Source: Candidatus Handelsmanbacteria bacterium
Lineage (GTDB): Bacteria > Latescibacterota > UBA2968 > UBA8231
Length of the DNA: 45,312 nt
Direction: 5' to 3'
Assembly (NCBI GenBank): GCA_016867395.1
Contig: VGJS01000035.1
Span: 1-45,312, forward strand
In this document: positions 24,957 to 34,059 of the stretch, piece after piece
How the letters are laid out: every line of letters starts with the position of its first letter
Position numbering within the stretch: position 1 is the first letter of the stretch
The notes under the pieces: model-generated
What the model was told of the DNA's origin: nothing
Databases searched by the model: none
What the model saw: the letters and a program-made list of their open reading frames with translations, nothing else
Program-made: the position numbers and the translations under genes

Positions 24957-25931
24957 TCAGCGGGTGGGCAGGAGGCCCAGATCCTCGCCCTGGCGGAAGC
25001 GCAGGGCATCCTCGATCATGCGGCCCAGGTCGAATTGGGGATTGAAGCCCAGCAGTCGGCGGGCTTTGGACAGGTCGAACTCGTAATAGGTCGGAATCCC
25101 GGACAGCGGTGCTGCGACCACGGGCAGGCCGAGAACCTCGCTCAGCTGGCCGGTGGCCTCGTCCCAGGTAAATGGCCCGGGTCCGGCCAGCTGGAAGGTC
25201 TGCCCGTACGCCGCCTCCTTCCCGAGCGCGCAGACGCAGCCCTGGACGATGTCGCGCACCTCGGCCACATGTTTCTTGTAGTACCGGCCCTGCCCGTCCT
25301 TGAGCGCCACCAGCCTCTCCTCCCCCTGCCAGAGGGCGGCCAGTTCCGGGGCGCTGTCCCTCATCTTGCTGAGGAAAAACTGCGGGAAATCGAGAATCTC
25401 CCCGGCGCCCAGAACCATGGCAAAGCGCAGGATGGTGGTGGGCAGGCCGTGGCCGAGGAAATAGCCGTTCACCAGTTCCTCGCCCACGGATTTGCTCAGG
25501 GCGTAGGCGCCCCGGGGCCGGCGCGGGGCCTCCTCGGTGATGGGGGCCCTCATACCGCCGGGGATGTACTTCTCATACAGGGCGTCGGTGCCGGCAAAGA
25601 GGAACTGCGCCACTCCCTGTTTGCGGGCCGCCTCCAGCATGTTGAAGGCGCCCCGCACGTTGATCTCAAAGTACTCTTCCTCGGTGAAGGGTCCCCCGCC
25701 CTGGAAGGCTGCCCCCAGATGGTAGACCGCCTCGACTCCGTCCACCGCCGCGGCTGCCTCCGCCGGCTGGGTGATGCTGCCCGGCACCAGCTCCACTCCT
25801 AGACCAGCTAGCTTCTCCACCCGCTGGTCGCGCTCCCAGACCAGGCCGCGCACCCGGTGGCCCTGGCCCACCAGGGTGGCGGCGAGGTTGGCCCCGATGC
25901 GGCCGGTGATGCCGGTGATGAGGATGAACAT
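24957..25931 (-). CDS. NAD-dependent epimerase/dehydratase (extended SDR)
   Basis: 324 aa. The Rossmann motif is TGITGRIG near the N-terminus. The active-site Tyr-x3-Lys is in YALSKSVGEE, with RFAMVLG and a C-terminal substrate domain of the UDP-sugar epimerase type. ATG 25931 has AAGGA 7 bases ahead; an in-frame ATG at 25949 would add six residues. First gene of the minus-strand operon with ThuA, M20 amidohydrolase, isomerase-like and aminotransferase genes, which together suggest breakdown of an N-substituted sugar or similar compound. The substrate is unknown. Confidence 0.87.
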   Translation of the reverse strand: MFILITGITGRIGANLAATLVGQGHRVRGLVWERDQRVEKLAGLGVELVPGSITQPAEAAAAVDGVEAVYHLGAAFQGGGPFTEEEYFEINVRGAFNMLEAARKQGVAQFLFAGTDALYEKYIPGGMRAPITEEAPRRPRGAYALSKSVGEELVNGYFLGHGLPTTILRFAMVLGAGEILDFPQFFLSKMRDSAPELAALWQGEERLVALKDGQGRYYKKHVAEVRDIVQGCVCALGKEAAYGQTFQLAGPGPFTWDEATGQLSEVLGLPVVAAPLSGIPTYYEFDLSKARRLLGFNPQFDLGRMIEDALRFRQGEDLGLLPTR

Positions 25932-26055
25932 CGCCTTTTCCTTACTCATTCCCTGCGTCAGCCCCGCTGGTGGACACCTGCGGTTGGCCTGACGATATTA
26001 GGGCGGGCACGGCACCCCGTCCAGCCATCCCCGACCCCTTTGCCCCCACGGAACC

Positions 26056-28521
26056 ATGACCCCCCGTGTTCCCCTGCCGCGCCTCGCCGCCGGCGGTCTC
26101 GCCCTCCTGGCGCTGCTGCTCTTCGTGCTTCAGTCCACCACCCTGGCCAAGTTCAGCGCCCTGCCCCCTACCCTCAGCTTCGGCGGGCCGCTCGACTATG
26201 CCCGGCAGATCCGCGCGCGGGTAGCCCTCGGCGCGTACGATGCCTTGGGTTTGGGGCTGGTGCTGGCCCTGGCCCTGGCCCTGCTCGCCGCCGAGGTGCG
26301 GCGGGGCCAGTTGTCCGCCTTTCTCGCCTGGGGCCTGGCCACTGAGAGACGGGCACTGGCCCTGACTGCTTTGGGGAGTCTGGTCAGCGTGCGCTACTAC
26401 TTCACCCCCGGGTTGCTCAACTGGGGCGGCGATGCGGCTTTCCATCTCACCTATGCCGAACTCGCTGCCGCCACCATCAGCCGGGGCGAACTGCCGATCT
26501 GGACCAATGCCTTTGGCGCCGGATCACCCTACCTGCAGTTCTACGGTTTTCTGTTCTACTACCTCACCGGCCTCGTCAAACTCTGCTGCGGGGAGGTCAA
26601 TACCGCGGTCAAACTGGTCCTTGCCAGCGGGCATATGGCCTCGGGGTTGGGCATGTACTGCCTGGTCCGCTCCCTGAGCCATTCCCGCCGGGCCGGCCTG
26701 GTGGGCGGCCTGGCCTTCGTGCTGTGTTTCTGGCATGTGCAGCAGGTGGTGGTCATGGGGCGCCTGCCCCTGGGGCTCTTCTACGGACTCCTGCCCTGGC
26801 CCTTCTACTGTCTCGAACGTCTGCGCCTCGCTGCCCGGCCCAACGGTTGGGTGGTCCTGGGCGGTCTGTCGCTGGGATGTCTGATCTTCACCCACCCTGG
26901 CTACGCACTGTGGGCGGTGCTGCTCTTGAGCCTGTACCTCGCCCTGCGCCTGGCCGCTGCCCCCGGGGAACGCCGCCGCTGGGGCGCCCGCGGCTTGGGG
27001 CTCTTGGCCTGGGGCCTCTGCACCGGGGCTTACCTCTGGCTGCCGATGTGGCTGGACAGGGGACTGACCGGATTGGCTGGGGGGATGGATCTTTCCAGCG
27101 TTCCCGATCCCTCGTGGCATCACCTGCTGGTCTGGTCCAATTACCGTTTCTGGCTCCTCCCCCTGCCCTCCGGACAGAACCACTGGCACGGCGGCTACCT
27201 GGGTTTGTCGCTTTGCCTCCTGACAGCGGCGGGGATGTACCTGGCGGCCAGGCGTTTCCCACGTCACCAGGTGACCGGGGCACTCTGGCCGGTGGGGGTT
27301 TGCCTTGGCTTGGTCTTGCTGATGGTTCTCGGATATCGGTCGCCGCTGGTAGGACAGTTTCCGCTGTTCCACACCTTCAACGCCAGCCGGTACCTGCTCT
27401 TCGCCGCCTTTTTTCTGGCGCTGGCCGCTGGTCTGGGCGCCCTCCTCCTCCTCCGATGGCGGGTCGGGAAGAGGCGTTGGTCGGGCCTCTACATCCTGAT
27501 GGTGCTGGGGATGCTGGTTGACCTGGGCCCCACCACCTTCCAGCACCCCTGTATGGCCGCCGGCAACGATCCCCTCGGCTATGCCCCCAGCATCTACGCC
27601 AGCATCCGGCGGATGGGCTCCGCCCATGTTGGCCAGGACCAACTTCCCAGTTACCGCGTTTTCTGGGCCCTCGGTCCCACCCATCCCTTCCTGGGCCTGG
27701 GCTGGCTGTACTCCCAGGGGCGGACGCCCCTTGCCCAGGGATTCCAGGCCGCCGAGTTGCCGGCGGCAGTTGAGTGCGTCGATCCCTTTGCCCGGTACGT
27801 GGCCGAGGTCTGGAGCAATGCCAGCGGGCCAGAACTCCCCAGCCTCCCCGAGTACGACTTCCTCGCCCGGTACCTGGGCGCCCTCAACGTGCGCTTCCTG
27901 CTCTACACCCGCTCCGACCACGCCCTGGCGTGGCCCGGCGGCGACTTCCCCCATGCCCCGGTGCTGGCCTCTGCCCGGGCCTAGGGATATCGGCAAGAGG
28001 AGCTGTCCCGCGCCTGGTCCGCTCCCGAGGTGGAACAGAAACTCCAGGAGGCCGTGCTCGAACCCGATTTCATGCCCACCGCCCGCCGGATGGTCGGGGT
28101 GGGCTGGGTGGCGAGGACCATGCAGGCCGACCCGGCCAATCACACCTGCCAGCTCGTGCCGCTGCTCGACTGGCAAGGCCCCGAGCATCTGGGCGGCCAA
28201 CCCAAGGTGGAGGTATTGGAGCACCGGGTTTGGGATCAACGCGTCCGGTTGCGCCTGCGCCTGGACGGCCCGGCCTATGTCCGCCTGGCCTACGCCTACT
28301 ATCCGCACCTGGCGGTCGAAGTCGATGGCCGGAGCGTGGAGCCATTCGAAACCGTTGACCACTTCCTCGCCCTGCGCCTGGACGCGGGTGAACACGACAT
28401 AGAACTAAGGCCCTTGCTTTCCCCTCTGCGGCGCGGCCTCCTGCTGCTCGATCTCCTGCTGCTCGGTGTCGGCACCTGGCTCTGGATCAGGGACCGAAGG
28501 AATCACAGACCCTGTAAGTAA
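26056..28521 (+). pseudogene. Polytopic membrane protein (PTPS-related / GT-C-like) with one in-frame amber codon
   Basis: One frame of 822 codons, interrupted only by TAG at codon 643 (27982-27984). About a dozen hydrophobic helices run from the N-terminus (LAAGGLALLALLLFVLQ) to about residue 500. WGGDAAFHLTYAELAAATI and LPIWTNAFGAGSPYLQFYG are typical of the large '6-pyruvoyl-tetrahydropterin synthase-related' membrane proteins, which look like GT-C glycosyltransferases. After the TAG the frame continues sensibly as a periplasmic beta domain (VEVLEHRVWDQRVRLRLR, AYYPHLAVEVDG) and a final helix (LLLLDLLLLGVGTWLW). Read strictly, a 642-aa product is made. Its end overlaps the convergent isochorismatase gene by 19 bases. 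Confidence 0.7.
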
Positions 28522-29147
28522 TCGAGTACCTCCTGCATATCCACCACGTCCCCGAACTTGGCGTCGATGTCGAAGAGGTTCCACTCGTGAGCCGCCGGGG
28601 CCCGGTCCTGCACCCCCTGGCGGGGGATGATGGCCCTGAAGCGGTAGGCCCGCGCATCGGTGGCCGCGGCCCGCACGCAGGCGCTGGTCGAGCAGCCGGT
28701 GATCAGCAGGGTATCGGCGCCCTTCTCGATCAGGTGCGCGGCCAGATGGGTGCCGGAGAAGGCGCTGGCGTTCTCCTTGAAGATGATGAAGTCCTCGGGC
28801 GCGGGGGCCAGGCGTTCGTCGAGCTGGCAGGCCCGCTCATCCCAGCGGCGGAAGCCCTTGGCCGCGCCGGGCTGGGCGTGCATGGGCTCCTCGGCGTGGG
28901 GCCGGTACGGAGAGGTGGTGTAGATCACCGGCACACCCTTGGCGCGGCAGGGGGGCAGCAATTGCTGGATGGCGGTCACCGTCTCGTCCAGCCGCGCCGA
29001 ACCCGTGGCATAAGCCGGATCGGTCCAGCCATAGGCCATGTCGATGATCAGCAGGGCCGGCCTCTTCCCGAAGCCGAAGCGCTTCATGAAAATGCCTTGC
29101 GCCTGGTAATAGGCCCGCACCGACTCGATGGCAGCACGGGTGTGCAT
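28503..29147 (-). CDS. Isochorismatase-family cysteine hydrolase
   Basis: 214 aa. The catalytic triad is visible: Asp in LLIIDMAYGW, Lys in IIFKENASAF, and nucleophilic Cys in ITGCSTSACVRA, with the cis-peptide region before it. The overall look is of N-carbamoylsarcosine amidase/ureidoacrylate hydrolase rather than true isochorismatase. ATG 29147 has AGGAAGAGG just ahead; an in-frame ATG at 29168 would add seven residues. It is transcribed divergently from the enolase-superfamily gene at 29310. Confidence 0.87.
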   Translation of the reverse strand: MHTRAAIESVRAYYQAQGIFMKRFGFGKRPALLIIDMAYGWTDPAYATGSARLDETVTAIQQLLPPCRAKGVPVIYTTSPYRPHAEEPMHAQPGAAKGFRRWDERACQLDERLAPAPEDFIIFKENASAFSGTHLAAHLIEKGADTLLITGCSTSACVRAAATDARAYRFRAIIPRQGVQDRAPAAHEWNLFDIDAKFGDVVDMQEVLDYLQGL

Positions 29148-29309
29148 CAATGCCTCTTCCTCATCCATCTCCGCTTTGCCCCTTGTCCAGGCCCATAGTG
29201 CACGATGGCGCTGCGCAGAATATAAGACCACCCCCCCTTCCCCTCCACCCTTGCCGCAGCCCCTTTCTCCCCCTATCTAGAACCCCCGACCCTCAACCCG
29301 GAGCCCATC

Positions 29310-30314
29310 ATGAAGATCACCGCCGTCAATCTCTACGAAGTCGAGATCCCTCCAATCCCCCCCATCGCCAAGTACTTCCCCAAGATCTACGACATCACCC
29401 TGTGCCGGTTCAGCACCGACTCCGGTTTGCAGGGCTGGGGAGAGTACCAGGGCAAGCGCGAAGTCCTCGATGCCCAGGGCCAGGCCCTGGTGGGCCAGAA
29501 CCCCCTGGCCCTCGACCCCTTTGCCCAGCCCGACCCCTTCTGCTGCGCCCTGCTCGACATCGCCGGTCAGGCCCACAACCTGCCCCTCCACCGCTTCTTC
29601 GGCCCCAAGGTCCGCGACAAGGTGCCGGTTTCCTACTGGTCCTGCCGCATGGAGCCCCGCGAGACTGCCGCCCAGGCCGAGGTGGGCGCCCGGCTGGGCT
29701 TCACCAACCACAAACTCAAGGCCCGCTCCTGGGACATCGTCGAGACCGTGGCGCTGATGAAGGAGGCCACCGGGCCGGAGTACAGTGTGGGGGTGGATCC
29801 CAACACCGAGTTCCGCCTGCCCCCCATCGCCGCCCGGCTGGCCGCCCAGTTGGAGCCCTTTGGCACCGTGGCCAACTTCGAGGACCCGGTGCTCAAGGAC
29901 AACCTCGACTGGTACCGCCTCTTGCGCGAGAAAACCCACATCCCCATCGCCCTGCACCTGGGCGCCCCCTCCGGGGTGCTCCAGGCCCTCAAGGCGGAGT
30001 GCATCGACTATGTCAATTTGGGAGGGTCGGCGCTACAAGTGCGCAAGGCAGCGGCCCTGGCCGAGGCGGCCGAGGTGCCCTGCTGGGTGCAGATGGGCGG
30101 GCTATGCACCGGGGTGCTGGCCGCCTATTCCGTGCATCTCCAGGCCACCCTCCCCAATGCCACCCTGCCTTGCGACGAGTTGCCCTTCACCCGGGTGGCC
30201 GATGTGCTGGGGGGCAGCCTGAGCGTGGAGAAAGGCCACTTCCTCGTCCCTGAGGCTCCGGGCTTGGGTGTCAAGGTGGATATGAAGGTGGTAGAGCAGT
30301 ACCGGGTGGCCTAG
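29310..30314 (+). CDS. Mandelate racemase / muconate lactonizing enzyme family protein (enolase superfamily)
   Basis: 334 aa. The N-terminal capping domain (ITAVNLYEVEIPP, GWGEYQGK) is followed by the barrel. The Lys-x-Lys pair is in HKLKAR, metal ligands are Asp in GVDPNTEF and Glu in FEDPV, and the third-ligand/acid region is around IPIALHLGAPSG. The C-terminal strand GGLCTGVLAAYSVH is conserved. The reaction would be proton abstraction next to a carboxylate, as in sugar-acid dehydratases or cycloisomerases; the substrate is not determined. ATG 29310 follows GGAG. Its TAG and the TAG of rnr share one CTAG palindrome. Confidence 0.87.
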   Translation: MKITAVNLYEVEIPPIPPIAKYFPKIYDITLCRFSTDSGLQGWGEYQGKREVLDAQGQALVGQNPLALDPFAQPDPFCCALLDIAGQAHNLPLHRFFGPKVRDKVPVSYWSCRMEPRETAAQAEVGARLGFTNHKLKARSWDIVETVALMKEATGPEYSVGVDPNTEFRLPPIAARLAAQLEPFGTVANFEDPVLKDNLDWYRLLREKTHIPIALHLGAPSGVLQALKAECIDYVNLGGSALQVRKAAALAEAAEVPCWVQMGGLCTGVLAAYSVHLQATLPNATLPCDELPFTRVADVLGGSLSVEKGHFLVPEAPGLGVKVDMKVVEQYRVA

Positions 30315-32437
30315 CGGCGGGTCTTTTTCTGTTTTTTGGGGGGCTTTCCGGGCGCCCTGCCGGGTCTCTTCTCGTCCAGCAGTTTCAGGTCCAGGCGCGG
30401 GGGCGACCAGTCCACCCTCGCCACCTGCACCCGCACCGGAGCGCCCAGCGCAAAGGTACGGCCCGTGCGCTGGCCCCGCAGCACCTGCCGTCGCTCGTCG
30501 TACTCGCAGTACTCGTCGAGGAAGGCCAGGGCACAGAAACCCTCCACCATCAGCCCCTCCAATTCCACGAAGAAGCCGCTGCGCAGCACCCCCGAGACCA
30601 GGCCGGGGTACTCCTGCCCCAGGCGGCTTTCCATGTAGCGCAACTGCTTGCTCTTGAGATAGGCCCGCTCGGCCGCGTCGGCCCGCCGCTCGCAGTTGGA
30701 GGTCCACACCCCGATCCAGGGCAACTGCCCCCGGTCCGGGCCACTGGCCCCGGCGAGGTACGCCTTGACCACCCGATGCACCAGCAGATCCGGGTACCGG
30801 CGGATCGGCGAGGTGAAGTGGAGATAATGCTCGCTGGCCAGGCCGTAATGGCCGATGTCCACCGGGGTGTACTCGGCCCGCATCATCGCCCGCAGCAGCA
30901 GGCGGTTGACCAGCCGGCCCTCGGCCTGGTCGGAGAAGCGGCCCAGCAGTTGTTGTAGGTCCTTGGGGGCCAGGCGCCGGCTGCGGTCGAAGCGCACCCC
31001 GGCCGCGCGCAGATAGTCCGAGAAGTGGCGCAGCTTTTCCTGGTCGGGATGGCGGTGGACCCGGAAGAGCACCGGCAATTCGCGTTCCTGGGCCAGGCGG
31101 CCCACGCAGGTGTTGGCCGCCAGCATGAATTCCTCGATCAACTGGTGGCTCTGCAGCCTGGGGTATTGGCCCAGCGCGGTGGGCAGGCCCTCCCCGTCCA
31201 ACTCCACCCTGGGCGTGGGCAGGTCGAAGTCCAGGGCTCCACGCTCCAGTCGGCGGCGCTTGAGTCGAAGGCTCAGGGCCCGCATCCCCGACAGGGGTTC
31301 GGAGAAAGCCCCGGCCACAGCACCCGTCTCCCCGTCGAAGACGGCCTGCACCTCCTCGTAGGTGAGGCGGGCGGCGCTGCGGATGACCGACTCGACCACC
31401 TCGAACTCCCCTACCTCTCCCGACGGCTCGACGCGCATCAGCACCGACAGGGTCAGCCGGTCCTCGCCGGGCACCAGGGTACACAGCTGGCTGGCCAGGC
31501 GTTGGGGCAGCATGGGGATGGCCCGGTCGGCCAGGTACACGCTGGTGCCCCGGCGCAGGGCCTCGCGGTCCAGGGCCGTGTGGGCCCGCACGTAGTGGCC
31601 CACGTCGGCGATGTGGACTCCCAGGAGCGCCGCCCCCTGGTCTAGGGATTCGATGGAGACCGCATCGTCGAAGTCGCGGGCGTCCGCAGGGTCCACGGTG
31701 AGGCAGGTGATCCCGCGCAGGTCCCTTCGGCCCGCCAGGGCCGGCCCCAGGTCCGCCGAAAGCTGCGCCACCTCCTCAACCACCGCCGGGGGATGGTCCA
31801 GGGGCAACCCGAACTGGGCCACCACGGTCAGGAAGTCCAGGCGCGGGTCCGCCGGGTCTCCCAGCACCTCCTCGATCTCCCCCTCCCAGGCTCCCCGGGC
31901 TCCGGGCAGCAGGCGCAGCTTCACCTTGTACCCATCCCTGACCCCGGAGGGCGGCCGCCGGCTCAGGTACACGTCCCGCCCCCAGCGGTTCTCGTCGGGC
32001 CGCACCACCCCGTTGCGTCCCTGCCCGAAGAAGGTGCCCACCACCTGCTGCTCGGCCCGCTGGAGTATCTCCACCACCCGGCCTTCGGGGTGGCGCCGGC
32101 GCCCGGCGATTTCGACCCGCACCAGGTCCCCCTCTGCGGCGCTGCCCATACCCTCGGGGGGGATCAGGATCGCCGCCTCTCCCTCCCCGCGCTCCACCCA
32201 GCCGTATCCTTGGGGGTGCAAGCGGAAGAGGCCGGCGCTCTGTTCGAGCTGGCTGGGATGGGCGTAGCGGTTGTGGCGCAGGCGCACCAGTTGCCCTTGC
32301 CGCTCCAGTTCCTTGATGGCCTGGCGGAAGGCGCGGTACTCGTACTGCTCCACCCCCAGGTTGCGGGCCAGGTCCTTGACCTTGCCGGGCCGGTACCCGG
32401 GCGCCTGGATATGGGCCAGAATGTCTTGGGGGTTCAA
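30311..32437 (-). CDS. rnr: Ribonuclease R
   Basis: 708 aa from TTG 32437, which overlaps the hisN-like stop (TTGA). It is a 3'-5' exoribonuclease able to degrade structured RNA, and in many bacteria works with SmpB-tmRNA; smpB lies 6 kb away on the same strand. Layout: an N-terminal wHTH-like region (DILAHIQAPGYRPGKVKDLA), cold-shock domains, and the RNB domain with the catalytic Asp cluster DPADARDFDDAVSIE. ADVGHYV, FTSPIRRYPDL and a C-terminal S1 domain (GLVSGVLRSGFFVELEGL) follow. The end is a Lys/Arg-rich tail (PGKPPKKQKKTRR). The open frame continues upstream, but this is antisense to nothing and is simply hisN read in another frame. Confidence 0.93.
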   Translation of the reverse strand: MNPQDILAHIQAPGYRPGKVKDLARNLGVEQYEYRAFRQAIKELERQGQLVRLRHNRYAHPSQLEQSAGLFRLHPQGYGWVERGEGEAAILIPPEGMGSAAEGDLVRVEIAGRRRHPEGRVVEILQRAEQQVVGTFFGQGRNGVVRPDENRWGRDVYLSRRPPSGVRDGYKVKLRLLPGARGAWEGEIEEVLGDPADPRLDFLTVVAQFGLPLDHPPAVVEEVAQLSADLGPALAGRRDLRGITCLTVDPADARDFDDAVSIESLDQGAALLGVHIADVGHYVRAHTALDREALRRGTSVYLADRAIPMLPQRLASQLCTLVPGEDRLTLSVLMRVEPSGEVGEFEVVESVIRSAARLTYEEVQAVFDGETGAVAGAFSEPLSGMRALSLRLKRRRLERGALDFDLPTPRVELDGEGLPTALGQYPRLQSHQLIEEFMLAANTCVGRLAQERELPVLFRVHRHPDQEKLRHFSDYLRAAGVRFDRSRRLAPKDLQQLLGRFSDQAEGRLVNRLLLRAMMRAEYTPVDIGHYGLASEHYLHFTSPIRRYPDLLVHRVVKAYLAGASGPDRGQLPWIGVWTSNCERRADAAERAYLKSKQLRYMESRLGQEYPGLVSGVLRSGFFVELEGLMVEGFCALAFLDEYCEYDERRQVLRGQRTGRTFALGAPVRVQVARVDWSPPRLDLKLLDEKRPGRAPGKPPKKQKKTRR

Positions 32438-33207
32438 TGGGATCTGAGATGTTCCATCAGGGCGGGGAACAGGAGGCCATTGGTGGAGAAGGCGTCCGGC
32501 CCGTACACCGTGGCCTCCCCCTGCCAGTCGGTGAAGGTGCCGCCGGCTTCCTGGAGGATGGGCAACAGGGGTCCGCAGTCCCAGGGGTTCATCACCGGGT
32601 CGAAGCAAGCTTCGGCCCGGCCGGTGGCCACCAGGATATGGCCGTAACAATCTCCCCAGCCGCGCTGGACGCGGCTGCCCCGGCTCAGGGCCTCCCAGGC
32701 TGGGCCCCGGCTGCATTTGGCAAAACTGCCGGACTCGGTGTAGATCAGGCAGGCCTGTTGGAGCTGGTTCACCGCGGAGACCTGGGCCCGCCTTCCCTTC
32801 CACCAGCAGCCCTCGCCCCTGGCCGCCCAGACCAGCTCGTCGAGGGCCGGCAGGAGCACCACTCCGGCCTCCACCCCCTGTGGGGTCTCGATGCCGATCA
32901 GCACCCCGTAAAGGGGCACCCCCTGGATAAAGGCTTTGGTGCCGTCGATGGGGTCGATGAGCCAGCGGTACCCGCTGGTCCCCTCCTGGCGGCCGTACTC
33001 CTCGCCCACCACCCCGTCGCCGGGAAAGGCGCGCTCCAGCATCTGGCGGATCTTCTGCTCGGCCTCGCGGTCGGCCACGGTCACCGGGGATTCGTCGGCC
33101 TTCCACTCGGGCTGCACCCCGGCCTGAAAGTAGCGCAGGGTGATGCGGCCCGCCTGCCATGCCGCCTCGAGGGCCAGGTCCAGGCGATCGCGCAGGACGG
33201 TATTCAT
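32434..33207 (-). CDS. Inositol-monophosphatase-family phosphatase (HisN / histidinol-phosphatase-like)
   Basis: 257-aa Mg-dependent sugar-phosphatase. Metal-site motifs are GEEYG, WLIDPIDGTKAFIQG and NPWDCGPL with the Asp residues. The GWGDCYGHILVATGRAE segment is typical of the HisN/histidinol-phosphatase branch, which dephosphorylates histidinol phosphate; inositol- or sugar-phosphate activity is equally possible. No his genes are nearby. ATG 33207 shares its A with the TGA of the preceding isomerase-like gene, and its own TGA overlaps the rnr start, so the three are translationally linked. Confidence 0.85.
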   Translation of the reverse strand: MNTVLRDRLDLALEAAWQAGRITLRYFQAGVQPEWKADESPVTVADREAEQKIRQMLERAFPGDGVVGEEYGRQEGTSGYRWLIDPIDGTKAFIQGVPLYGVLIGIETPQGVEAGVVLLPALDELVWAARGEGCWWKGRRAQVSAVNQLQQACLIYTESGSFAKCSRGPAWEALSRGSRVQRGWGDCYGHILVATGRAEACFDPVMNPWDCGPLLPILQEAGGTFTDWQGEATVYGPDAFSTNGLLFPALMEHLRSH

Positions 33208-34046
33208 CAGGCTCCCAGGACCTTGGCCCGCAGGCTTTCGAGCAAAGAGAGGGCGGCCTTGAGGTCGCCGGCCTGGTCGGGAGAGTACTCCCGCTCGATG
33301 GTCAGGGCCCCTTCGTAACCCAAGGCGTTCAACTTGCGCAGAAAAGCCTCGATGCCCACGTCTCCCTGACCCAGCGGCGCGTCCTCGTACCAGGGCTGGC
33401 CCGGCTTGCGGGTATAGGAGGCGTCCTTGCAGTGGACGCTCTTGACGTATTTGCCCACCAGGTCCAGGGCTTGGAGGGGATTCCCGGCCCCGTAGAGGAT
33501 CATGTTGGCCGGATCGAAGTTCACCGCCAGGTTGGGCCGGCCCACGGCCTCGATGAAGTGCAAGAGCCCCTGGGCGGTCTCCTGGCCGGTCTCCAGATGG
33601 AAGTTCTGCCGGTTGCCAGCGCAGTGGTCACAGACCTTGCGGGTCACCTCCACCACGGCCCTGAACTCCGGATCTTGGTCGTCGGGCGGCACGAAACCCA
33701 GGTGCATGCCGATGGCCTCCACCCCCAGGTTGCGGGCGAAGTCGGAGATCTCCAGCACCTCCTTGAGCCGGCGCTCCCTCCGGTCCTTTGGCACCAGGCC
33801 CACGGTTTGCACCACCCGCTCCACGGTGGTGTACTCGTCGTCCTCGAAGCCGGCGAAGACCACCGTCACCTCGATGCCGGCCTGTTTGAACTGGTCTTTC
33901 ATCTGGGCGGTGCGCTCCGGGGTGCGGTAGTTCGCGGCGGGGGCGTGCAACTGCACGGTGGAGACCCCCAGGCTGCGAACAGAGTCGAGGCCGGCCCCCA
34001 GGCCGCCGCGGATGGAGGTGAAGATGCCGGTTGCCCACTTTTTCAT
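33207..34046 (-). CDS. Sugar phosphate isomerase/epimerase-like TIM-barrel protein (second copy)
   Basis: 279 aa of the same superfamily as 22183-22947 but only distantly related. Metal-site residues are visible: Glu and His in AIGMHLGFVPPDDQ and NFHLETGQE, Asp in LAVNFDPANMIL, His in VKSVHCKDASYT, and Glu late in GALTIEREY. The presence of VHCKDA and a TIEREY end resembles inosose isomerase/tagatose epimerase-like proteins. ATG 34046 follows AGGAAAAACC. First of the coupled trio with hisN and rnr. The substrate is not assigned. Confidence 0.83.
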   Translation of the reverse strand: MKKWATGIFTSIRGGLGAGLDSVRSLGVSTVQLHAPAANYRTPERTAQMKDQFKQAGIEVTVVFAGFEDDEYTTVERVVQTVGLVPKDRRERRLKEVLEISDFARNLGVEAIGMHLGFVPPDDQDPEFRAVVEVTRKVCDHCAGNRQNFHLETGQETAQGLLHFIEAVGRPNLAVNFDPANMILYGAGNPLQALDLVGKYVKSVHCKDASYTRKPGQPWYEDAPLGQGDVGIEAFLRKLNALGYEGALTIEREYSPDQAGDLKAALSLLESLRAKVLGA

Positions 34047-34059
34047 GGTTTTTCCTCTG

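Noticed and set aside
32438..33160. Long N-terminal extension of RNase R
   Set aside because: The open frame extends upstream only because it overlaps the hisN-like gene in another frame. The extension has no homology-like character, and the TTG at 32437 fits the family start.
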